Shown here piece by piece: positions 1-5,215 of a stretch of 5,273 bases of DNA (positions are counted from its first letter, which is position 1; each line of letters opens with the position of its first letter). The stretch is taken from NCBI GenBank assembly GCA_934615145.1, contig CAKTTM010000141.1:1-5273 (forward strand), given 5' to 3'. A program made the position numbers and the translations under genes. The DNA comes from an uncultured Clostridia bacterium. GTDB taxonomy: Bacteria > Bacillota > Clostridia > Christensenellales > Aristaeellaceae. The notes beneath the pieces are model-generated. The model was not told the DNA's origin and searched no databases. It saw nothing but the letters and a program-made list of their open reading frames with translations.

Positions 1-292
1 GCGCCCAGCTGCTCCATATGGGTTCGGGCAATGGCGATAATATCCAGTGAGCTCTCCGCCAGGCTGCCAAAGCGTATCATCCGGGTGCCCAAACGGTACT
101 GCTGGGTCAGCGGATCCTGATCGATCCAGCCCAGGTAGCGCATGGTGTCCATCAGGACGTGCACAGTGCTCTTGATAAGGTCCACGGCCTGGGCCAGCTC
201 GGTCAGCTTCCAGCGGGCTTGCGCTCGGTGAAGCACTCCATCAGCGCCGCTGCGCGCTGCAGGGATTGCACCAGTTTCTTATCGCCTTGCAT
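1..292 (-). pseudogene. IclR-family transcriptional regulator, N-terminal part, apparent frameshift, cut by window edge
   Basis: The frame opens with ATG at 292, behind a good ribosome binding site (AAGGGGAG, 306-299), and begins MQGDKKLVQSLQRAAALMEC. It hits TGA at 205-203 after 29 codons. From about codon 27 the next frame continues as an evident IclR winged-helix domain: LTELAQAVDL, then KSTVHVLMDTM, then DQDPLTQQYRLGTRM, and on toward the effector-binding domain until the window edge. One extra C in the CCC run at 215-217 would join the frames and supply the Arg of a KPRWKLTELA-like linker. The start lies 15 bases after the dioxygenase stop, so it is probably co-transcribed and could be the pathway regulator. 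IclR proteins bind DNA as dimers and respond to small molecules, often aromatic acids. Either the gene is inactivated or the sequence has a one-base error. Family is fairly sure; true inactivation is uncertain. Confidence 0.75.
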
Positions 293-307
293 CGCTTTCT
301 CCCCTTG

Positions 308-1237
308 TCAGGTGGTGACGCTGAGGAAGTTCTCATTGAGCTGGCGGGTGTAGTAGAAGACACCCTTGCCCACCTGCTCAAAGTCCCACTGCCTCAGCGG
401 CATGTCGGGATAGTGCGCGTAGCCGCCGGCGTAGACCTCATTGCGATTGCCCGAGGGATCAAAGAAATAGATGGTCTGCCCGCGGGTGACGCCATGGCGC
501 ATGGGGCCGGCATCCAGCACCACATCATTGATGCTGATCAGGTCGGCAACGTGGCCGATCTCGTTCCAGCTTTCCAGCTTGAAGGCGAAGTGATGGATGC
601 GGCCGGGCTTTTCATATTCCAGGATCGCCAGGTCGTGCGCCTTGTTGTTGGCCGTCAGCCAGGTGACCAGGTCGCCCTGGCCGTCGGGGGTCTTGACCAC
701 CTCCACACGGCTCAGGTCCAGCACCTGAGTAAAGTATTCCACCGCCTTGGCCGCGTTAGGGCCATAGAGCAGCGCGTGGTCAAAGCCGCTGACGCCCATG
801 CCATGGGGCGGCCGCTGCCAGATATTGGGGTTGTGGATCTGGGGATGATCCTCCGCGCGCGCCACGGTGGCGTAGAGATTGATGCGATGCCCTGTGGGCA
901 GATCCACCGCCAGGCGCCTGCCAAAGCCGGGCTGGTCGCTGTCGGCCGCGATCCACTCATTCTTGAGGCCAAAGGCGTCCGTCGCCTGCTTGTACTTGTC
1001 CAGCAGGGCCTCGTCCTCTGCCTTGAAGCCCATGTAGTCCATGCCCGGGCTCTGCGCCTCGCGCAGTATCAGGCTGTGGTGGTCAAACTCGTCAAAGCCC
1101 TTGAGCATCACGCGGCCATCCGCCGTGGTGCCCACCACGTCCAGACCGATCACATCGCGGTAATAGTCCACCGCCGCTTTCAGGTCCAGTACCCGCATCT
1201 GAATGAATCCTGCCCTTAGAATGCCCTTGATCGCCAT
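308..1237 (-). CDS. xylE: Catechol 2,3-dioxygenase (XylE-type extradiol ring-cleavage dioxygenase)
   Basis: This 309-residue protein matches the two-domain XylE/DmpB type (307 residues in the Pseudomonas enzyme). These Fe(II) enzymes cleave catechol with O2 beside the diol to give 2-hydroxymuconic semialdehyde, the first step of meta-cleavage, in the cytoplasm. The N-terminal half (about 1-145) is the non-catalytic vicinal-oxygen-chelate repeat and the C-terminal half holds the active site. Iron ligands are His154 (FDHALLYG), His216 (IHHFAFKLES) and Glu267 (PSGNRNEVY). The second-shell catalytic residues His201 (KAHDLAIL), His248 (MRHGVTRGQ) and Tyr257 (TIYFFDPSG) are also present. The end LNENFLSVTT resembles the XylE C-terminus. 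The start has a strong site, GAGGAGG, five bases before ATG. It lies between the ferredoxin and the regulator, the same ferredoxin-then-dioxygenase order as xylT-xylE and dmpQ-dmpB. It looks intact. Exact substrate preference (catechol or a methylcatechol) cannot be read from sequence. Confidence 0.95.
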   Translation of the reverse strand: MAIKGILRAGFIQMRVLDLKAAVDYYRDVIGLDVVGTTADGRVMLKGFDEFDHHSLILREAQSPGMDYMGFKAEDEALLDKYKQATDAFGLKNEWIAADSDQPGFGRRLAVDLPTGHRINLYATVARAEDHPQIHNPNIWQRPPHGMGVSGFDHALLYGPNAAKAVEYFTQVLDLSRVEVVKTPDGQGDLVTWLTANNKAHDLAILEYEKPGRIHHFAFKLESWNEIGHVADLISINDVVLDAGPMRHGVTRGQTIYFFDPSGNRNEVYAGGYAHYPDMPLRQWDFEQVGKGVFYYTRQLNENFLSVTT

Positions 1238-1611
1238 GGTAGCCTCCTCATATTGCTTTGTCTGGCAGCCTTTGCTGCCGGTCGGTCAGTCTGATTGGAT
1301 GCCTGTTGCGTCCGGTCGGCGCCCTGATGCTGGAGCTTTAGGATATTGACCACCATGTCGCTGCTGGGCTGAAGACAGCAGGCCCGCTGAATGTCCCGCC
1401 CGCCGCAGTCATCAGGCAGCGCGCAGGCGCTGTGACGCTTTAATGTATAGCTGCCGCTGATCACCTGCACCTGGCGTACGCCGCAGCCGCCGCCCCGGCA
1501 GCCGGAGAACAGCCTGCCCAGCTGATGCCTGTCAGCGCTGGCGGTCAATGTCTCGCCCTCCCTGCAGTGCCCTGTGAAGCGCTTGTCATTCGCTTCGATG
1601 GTCAACACCAA
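1216..1611 (-). CDS. XylT/DmpQ-like [2Fe-2S] ferredoxin with one cluster cysteine replaced
   Basis: A plant-type ferredoxin of about 131 residues. Relatives (XylT, about 112 residues) donate electrons to reactivate catechol 2,3-dioxygenase whose iron has been oxidised, which fits the dioxygenase gene next to it. The cluster loop reads SGCRGGGCGVRQVQVISG: Cys38 and Cys43 are present, but the third ligand (position 46, C-x4-C-x2-C) is Arg, codon CGC where TGC is expected. The fourth ligand is Cys78 in RACCLQP, at the expected 32-residue spacing. Extra cysteines occur at 63, 69 and 79. I chose TTG at 1611 because AGGAGGT (1623-1617) sits five bases upstream and the ferredoxin fold begins at once; the ATG at 1731 lies before any ribosome site and adds 40 unrelated residues. 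The last 30 or so residues (TQQASNQTDRPAAKAARQ onward) exceed the family length and overlap the dioxygenase start by 22 bases. As written, the normal cluster would be impaired. Confidence 0.8.
   Translation of the reverse strand: MVLTIEANDKRFTGHCREGETLTASADRHQLGRLFSGCRGGGCGVRQVQVISGSYTLKRHSACALPDDCGGRDIQRACCLQPSSDMVVNILKLQHQGADRTQQASNQTDRPAAKAARQSNMRRLPWRSRAF
1264..1279 (-). repeat. Perfect hairpin just upstream of the dioxygenase ribosome binding site
   Basis: GGCAGC and GCTGCC form a six-base-pair stem with a four-base loop, ending about 15 bases before the GAGGAGG ribosome site of the dioxygenase. It falls inside the unusually long ferredoxin tail. No T-run follows on either strand, so it is not an intrinsic terminator. 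It might stabilise the dioxygenase message, or be chance. Confidence 0.35.
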
Positions 1612-1616
1612 TGTCC

Positions 1617-1627
1617 ACCTCCTCCCC
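1617..1627 (-). promoter_or_regulatory. Strong ribosome binding site that fixes the ferredoxin TTG start
   Basis: The minus strand reads GGGGAGGAGGT, with the AGGAGGT core at 1623-1617, five bases before TTG at 1611. GTG (1608) and TTG (1605) follow in the same frame at longer spacings, so the start could be one or two codons later. No ATG lies at a usable distance. Confidence 0.65.
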
Positions 1628-1656
1628 TGTTGTATGTCCCTGTGTTGGTTGCGCTT

Positions 1657-1677
1657 CGGTTCGGCATTGTCGAACCG
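1657..1677. promoter_or_regulatory. Perfect inverted repeat, candidate operator of the ferredoxin-dioxygenase operon
   Basis: CGGTTCG, seven bases, CGAACCG: a perfect dyad of two 7-base arms, centred about 56 bases upstream of the TTG start of the ferredoxin. From memory, PcaR of the IclR family binds a site containing GTTCG, so a site for the IclR-type regulator encoded in the same operon is a fair guess. It could equally form a hairpin in the 5' leader. No binding evidence exists here. Confidence 0.4.
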
Positions 1678-1695
1678 TGTTCTGTAATTGGTCTC

Positions 1696-1724
1696 ACTGT
1701 GCAGCCTGTCGGGTAAACTGTAAA
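1696..1724 (-). promoter_or_regulatory. Weak candidate promoter for the ferredoxin-dioxygenase operon
   Basis: TTTACA (1724-1719) and CACAGT (1701-1696) are separated by 17 bases on the minus strand. The -35 box matches five of six consensus bases and the -10 box only three of six, which would suit a regulated promoter. The predicted start of transcription near 1689 would place the inverted repeat at 1657-1677 just downstream, a position where a repressor could act. An alternative -10, TAGAAT (1743-1738), has no matching -35 and touches the terminator. Confidence 0.25.
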
Positions 1725-1753
1725 GAGCCAATCTGCAATTCTACACATCCGTC

Positions 1754-1782
1754 AAAAAACGCCTCGCTTTTTATGCAAGGCG
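1754..1782 (-). terminator. Rho-independent terminator, minus strand, upstream of the ferredoxin operon
   Basis: On the minus strand CGCCTTGC (1782-1775) pairs with GCGAGGCG (1767-1760) over eight base pairs with one G-U pair and a seven-base loop, followed directly by six T residues (1759-1754). No minus-strand gene lies just upstream; the MATE gene diverges at 1903. It therefore either stops antisense transcription entering the ferredoxin operon or acts as an attenuator in a long leader. The plus strand has no T-run after the stem. Confidence 0.65.
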
Positions 1783-1845
1783 CTGGCAGGCGTTTGGCAA
1801 GGCCGATCACGCGTTCATATTGTGGCAGATGCCGCCCTGTCCAGG

Positions 1846-1874
1846 TTGAAGCCCGGTGCTCAGACTGCTATAAT
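1846..1874 (+). promoter_or_regulatory. Sigma-A/sigma-70-type promoter of the MATE-kinase operon
   Basis: TTGAAG (1846-1851) and a perfect TATAAT (1869-1874) are separated by exactly 17 bases, with TGC directly before the -10 box (extended -10). Transcription should begin near 1881, leaving a leader of about 22 bases that holds the ribosome site GAGG (1894-1897) before ATG at 1903. No operator is evident, so expression may be largely constitutive. Confidence 0.75.
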
Positions 1875-1902
1875 GCCTGCAGCACAAGCACATGAGGTAA
1901 GT

Positions 1903-3270
1903 ATGATCAGGGACAAGGCTTTCTATCGCAGCATCCTGCGGCTCTCTCTGCCGGCGGCCTTCCAGGCGATGATGTCGCTGCTGGTGGTGATGGCGGACAA
2001 TGTCATGGTGACCAGGCTGGACCCCGTGGGCTACAGCCTGGCAGCGGTCTCGCAGTCAAACGCCATCACCAACTTTGCCATGGCCACCATCACGGGCCTT
2101 GCTGGCGGCGCCATCGTGCTGATATCCCAGTATTGGGGCAAGAAGGACATGGAGCGCATCAAGCGCGTCTACGCGGTGGCCATCACCGCCTGCCTGGGCG
2201 TGGCGCTGCTGGTCTTTGCGCTGATACAGCTCCTCCCGGACTTCATGCTGGGCCTGGTCATCAGCGCCAAGGAGGCCGAGGTCACCCAGCTGGCCCGGCA
2301 ATACCTGCCCATCGCGGCGCTGAGCTATCTGCCCTTTGCGGTCACGGCCGCCATGATCGGCGTGCTCAAGGGGATAGAGGTGGTGCGCATCACGCTGTAT
2401 ACCACGCTGGTCTCGCTGGTGGCCAACATCACGCTCAACTATATTTTGATTTTTGGCCACCTGGGCCTGCCCGCGCTGGGCGTGGTGGGGGCCGCCATCG
2501 CCACCGTGTTGGCCCGGCTCATCGAGATGGCGCTGGTGCTTTACTATGTCTTCCGCGTGCAAAAGGCGCTGCCGCTCAAGGCGCGCGACGCGCTGGGCCT
2601 GCGCCGCTGGGTCTGGCAGGATTATGGCAAGTACGGCCTGCCCGTTGCCCTCACCGACGCGCAGTGGGCGCTGATCGGCATGCTCAAGATGGTCATCATC
2701 GGCCAGCTGGGCCGCATGATGATCAACGCCGCCGCCGTCACCGACATGCTGCTCAACCTGGGCACGCTGTTCACCTTCGCGCTCTCCGGCGGCGCCGCTG
2801 TGCTGGTGGGCAAGGCGGTGGGCGCCAAGGACTACAAGCTGGTGCGCGAATATGCCAAGACCATACAAATCATGTTCCTGCTGATCGGCATCGTGATGGC
2901 GACCGCCGTCTTCCTGCTGCGCCGTCCCTTCGTCAGCCTCTACCAGATGGACGAGGCCACCACGGCGCTGGCGGTGCTGATGGCGGCCATCAGCGCGCCC
3001 ACGCTGCTGGGCACCAGCTACCATGCCTCCTGCTTTGTGGGCATCAACCGGGGGGCGGGCGACAACCGCTTTGTGATGATGGTGGATATGATCTGCGGCT
3101 GGCTGATCGTGCTGCCCTCTGCCTTTGTGGCGGCCTTTGTGCTCTATCTGCCCCACCAGTGGGTCTATTTCGCCACCCGCATCGACCAGTGCTTCAAGTG
3201 GATCATCGCCTTCCTCCGGCTGCGCGGCGACAAGTGGATACACAATGTCACGCGCGAAGACAAGGCATGA
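1903..3270 (+). CDS. MATE-family multidrug efflux transporter
   Basis: A 455-residue inner-membrane protein with about 12 hydrophobic segments in two similar halves, the usual size and layout of MATE (NorM/DinF-like) antiporters, which export cationic drugs or metabolites in exchange for H+ or Na+. Visible family features are the first membrane helix with Asp32 (MADNVMV), matching the conserved helix-1 Asp of NorM; GLAGGAIVLISQYWGKKD at the end of helix 2 (65-82); the half-end block NYILIFG then LGLPALGVVGAAIATVLAR (179-205); and the second-half equivalent SGGAAVLVGKAVGAKDY (295-311). I used ATG at 1903 because GAGG lies five bases before it and the promoter places the RNA start near 1881; the longer frame from 1822 would begin upstream of that promoter. 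The stop overlaps the next start (ATGA), so the kinase-like protein is translationally coupled. Substrate is unknown. Confidence 0.92.
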   Translation: MIRDKAFYRSILRLSLPAAFQAMMSLLVVMADNVMVTRLDPVGYSLAAVSQSNAITNFAMATITGLAGGAIVLISQYWGKKDMERIKRVYAVAITACLGVALLVFALIQLLPDFMLGLVISAKEAEVTQLARQYLPIAALSYLPFAVTAAMIGVLKGIEVVRITLYTTLVSLVANITLNYILIFGHLGLPALGVVGAAIATVLARLIEMALVLYYVFRVQKALPLKARDALGLRRWVWQDYGKYGLPVALTDAQWALIGMLKMVIIGQLGRMMINAAAVTDMLLNLGTLFTFALSGGAAVLVGKAVGAKDYKLVREYAKTIQIMFLLIGIVMATAVFLLRRPFVSLYQMDEATTALAVLMAAISAPTLLGTSYHASCFVGINRGAGDNRFVMMVDMICGWLIVLPSAFVAAFVLYLPHQWVYFATRIDQCFKWIIAFLRLRGDKWIHNVTREDKA

Positions 3271-4103
3271 TCACGCTGTACGCGCAGGGACTGCCGGTGC
3301 AGCTGCGCCAGTTTCATGACCTGAGCTTTATCGACGACTTTGGGCGCCTCCTGCGCGTCTTTGACCAGCTGCCCTCCGGGCTGCTGGCCTTTCAGATGGA
3401 AAAGGATGGCCGGCGCTACATGCTCAAGTACGCAGGTGCCCAGACCCTGCAGGGCATGGACGAGCCCGGCCTGGTGGTGCAAAAGTTGCGCGCAGCGGTC
3501 CCCTGGTACGAGCAGCTGCGGCATCCGGCGCTGTGCGGGCTGCGGCAAGCCCGAGACTATGGCAGCGGCTTTGCCTGCCTGTTTGACTGGGTCGAGGGCC
3601 TGCCCCTGGCGCCGCTTCAGGAGAATTACCTGGCGCTGCGCGCGGTCTCGCTGATCGACCGTTTGCGCATGATGGACACCTTGATCGATCTGCATGTCCA
3701 GGGGGAAAAGATGGGCCTGATCGCCTCTGGCCTGCACGACAGCGACCTGAGCTTCGTACCCGCGCAGGGCCGCCTGGTGCTGCTGAGCATACAGGACTAT
3801 CTGCCCTTGCCCGCCGTCAACCTGCGCGGCCGCCTGCCCGGCTCACCGCGCTACCTGGCGCCCGAATGCTACAGGCGCGGCGCCTCACTGGACGAGACCA
3901 CCACGGTCTACGCGCTGGGCGCGCTGGCCTTTGGCCTGTTTGGCGACCGCGACACATACAAAAAAGCCGGCTGGGAGGCCGGCTCGCTGCTCCATGCCGT
4001 GGCGGCACAGGCGCTTATCGAGGATAGGAACCGCCGCCCGCAGAGCGCGGCTGACTTTCAGCAGGCCTGGCGGCAGGCCCTGATGCACAGTCCTCTATAT
4101 TAA
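3267..4103 (+). CDS. Protein kinase-like (Ser/Thr kinase-fold) protein, degenerate DFG region
   Basis: A soluble 278-residue protein of a divergent kinase-fold type that I recall as Firmicutes-encoded. Kinase marks in order are the N-lobe strand RYMLKYAG with candidate ATP-anchoring Lys54; a helix-C-like stretch with Glu82 (PWYEQLRHPAL); hinge-like LFDWVEGLPL (105-114); a catalytic-loop-like segment LHDSDLSF (156-163) with Asp158; the activation-segment end GSPRYLAPE (192-200); VYALGALAFGLFGD (214-227); and EDRNRRPQS (252-260). No glycine-rich loop is clear. Where DFG should be there is LLSIQDY (172-178), so the magnesium-binding Asp is missing or moved to Asp177; it may be a weak kinase or a pseudokinase. 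There are no membrane segments and no sensor domain. ATG at 3267 overlaps the MATE stop as ATGA, implying co-production and perhaps a link with the transporter. The 3' end overlaps recF by four bases. Confidence 0.8.
   Translation: MITLYAQGLPVQLRQFHDLSFIDDFGRLLRVFDQLPSGLLAFQMEKDGRRYMLKYAGAQTLQGMDEPGLVVQKLRAAVPWYEQLRHPALCGLRQARDYGSGFACLFDWVEGLPLAPLQENYLALRAVSLIDRLRMMDTLIDLHVQGEKMGLIASGLHDSDLSFVPAQGRLVLLSIQDYLPLPAVNLRGRLPGSPRYLAPECYRRGASLDETTTVYALGALAFGLFGDRDTYKKAGWEAGSLLHAVAAQALIEDRNRRPQSAADFQQAWRQALMHSPLY
3960..3985 (-). terminator. Rho-independent terminator for recF, embedded in the convergent kinase-like gene
   Basis: On the minus strand AGCCGGC (3984-3978), a six-base loop and GCCGGCT (3971-3965) form a perfect seven-base-pair GC-rich stem followed by five further T residues (3964-3960). 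This lies about 115 bases past the recF stop, in the direction of recF transcription. On the plus strand the same bases are codons 232-240 of the kinase-like protein (KKAGWEAGS), and there the A-run precedes the stem, so plus-strand transcription should not stop. Confidence 0.7.
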
Positions 4104-5215
4104 GTCGTCTGACGCGTTTCCTCAATAATCTGCCCGTCCTTGACGCGCAGCACGCAGGCGGGCTGAAACTGCTTGACATCCTGCAGGTCAGTGCAGGTGA
4201 TCAGCGTCTGCACATTCTGCAGGTTGCCAATCAGGCGGGCGCGGCGGAACTGATCCAGCTCACTTAGCACATCATCCAGCAGCAGCAGCGGCGCCTCGCC
4301 CTGGGCCTTGGTCAGGATGTCGATCTCCGACAACCGCATCGCCAGCACCGCGGTGCGTATCTGCCCCTGTGAGCCAAAGGCGCGCAGCTCGTGCCCGCCC
4401 AGTGTCACCAGGATATCATCGCGGTGGGGGCCCTGGCTGGTCAGCATGCGGCGGATATCGTCCTGCCGGCTTTGCGCCAGCATCCTGAGCAGATCATCGC
4501 TGATGTCCAGACTGTCCTGCAGGCTGCCCCGGTAGGCCAGGGCCAGCCTTTCCTGCTGCCTGAGGCTGATATGGCTGTAGTGCCCGCAGGCCAGCTCATC
4601 CAGCCGCTGCACGGCCTGGCGCCTGGCGCGCACCAGGGGCAGGGCAGACTGCGCCAGCTGTGCGTCCCAGTCGGGCAATTGACTGGCGTCAGCGCCCTCA
4701 CGATTGATGGCGCGCAGCAAGGCATTGCGCTGCTTGAGCACGGCATTGTAGTGCTGCAGCGCGTAAAAATAGCCCGGCACACATTGGCTAAGCAGCATGT
4801 CCAGGAAGCGGCGGCGGCCCTGTGGCCCATCCTTGATGATCCCCAGATCTTCAGGCGAAAACATCACGCAGGTCATGTGCCCCATCAGCTCGCCCAGGCG
4901 CGACACCGTCTTGCCGTTGACATAGACCAGCTTGCGGCGCCTTTGCTGCTGATAAAGCCGCACACCCACCTCGTCGATGCCATTCCTGCGCTGCACCTTG
5001 GCGTGCACAGCGCTGGTGTCCTCATCCTGGCGGATCATGTCCTGATCGACCGTGGTGCGGTGGCTGCGGCCCAGGCAGCATAGGTGGATGGCCTCCAGCA
5101 GGTTGGTCTTGCCGGCGCCGTTCTCACCCACCAGGATGGTGATGCCCTTGGGCGGCAGCAGGGTCAGCTGCGCGTAGCTTCGAAAGTTATGCAGCCTCAG
5201 CTGCGTCAGATGCAT
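4100..5215 (-). CDS. recF: DNA replication and repair protein RecF
   Basis: A 371-residue ABC/SMC-like ATPase of typical RecF length. RecF binds single/double-strand DNA junctions at gaps and, with RecO and RecR, helps load RecA for gap repair and restart of stalled forks. Seen in order: N-terminal LTQLRLHNFRSY; Walker A GENGAGKT (30-37); LGRSHRT (48-54); FSPEDLGIIKDGPQGRRRFLD (119-139), typical of the family; GPHRDD (262-267); the ABC signature region FGSQGQIRTAVLAMRLSE (280-297); and Walker B LLLLDDVLSELD (310-321). The wording, such as CCLGRSHRT and FSPEDL, recalls Clostridia. ATG at 5215 directly follows the TAA of the upstream frame. The ribosome site is modest (GAAAGG, about 12 bases upstream), so coupling with the upstream gene is likely. 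The stop TAA (4102-4100) overlaps the convergent kinase-like stop. Intact. Confidence 0.97.
   Translation of the reverse strand: MHLTQLRLHNFRSYAQLTLLPPKGITILVGENGAGKTNLLEAIHLCCLGRSHRTTVDQDMIRQDEDTSAVHAKVQRRNGIDEVGVRLYQQQRRRKLVYVNGKTVSRLGELMGHMTCVMFSPEDLGIIKDGPQGRRRFLDMLLSQCVPGYFYALQHYNAVLKQRNALLRAINREGADASQLPDWDAQLAQSALPLVRARRQAVQRLDELACGHYSHISLRQQERLALAYRGSLQDSLDISDDLLRMLAQSRQDDIRRMLTSQGPHRDDILVTLGGHELRAFGSQGQIRTAVLAMRLSEIDILTKAQGEAPLLLLDDVLSELDQFRRARLIGNLQNVQTLITCTDLQDVKQFQPACVLRVKDGQIIEETRQTT

Noticed and set aside
266..1219. Long plus-strand open frame opposite the dioxygenase
   Set aside because: The opposite strand encodes a dioxygenase with every catalytic residue in place; this frame is its antisense shadow.
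1612..1731. Forty-residue N-terminal extension of the ferredoxin from ATG 1731
   Set aside because: It would translate through the inverted repeat and through the ribosome site itself, and it matches nothing in the ferredoxin family.
1822..1902. Longer start for the MATE transporter, adding 27 residues
   Set aside because: The ATG at 1822 lies upstream of a strong promoter whose RNA should start near 1881, the extra residues are not membrane-protein-like, and ATG 1903 has its own ribosome site.
2056..3243. Long minus-strand open frame opposite the MATE gene
   Set aside because: It has His/Gln/Gly-rich composition typical of the antisense of a GC-rich membrane protein gene, with no recognisable domain.
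2133..3266. Upstream extension of the kinase-like frame, which would make a 656-residue protein
   Set aside because: It is an out-of-frame reading of the MATE gene, rich in Gly, Ala, Arg and His without any fold. The kinase-like part begins cleanly at the ATGA overlap.
4391..5083. Plus-strand open frame opposite recF
   Set aside because: It is the antisense of an unmistakable RecF, with no ribosome site or domain.
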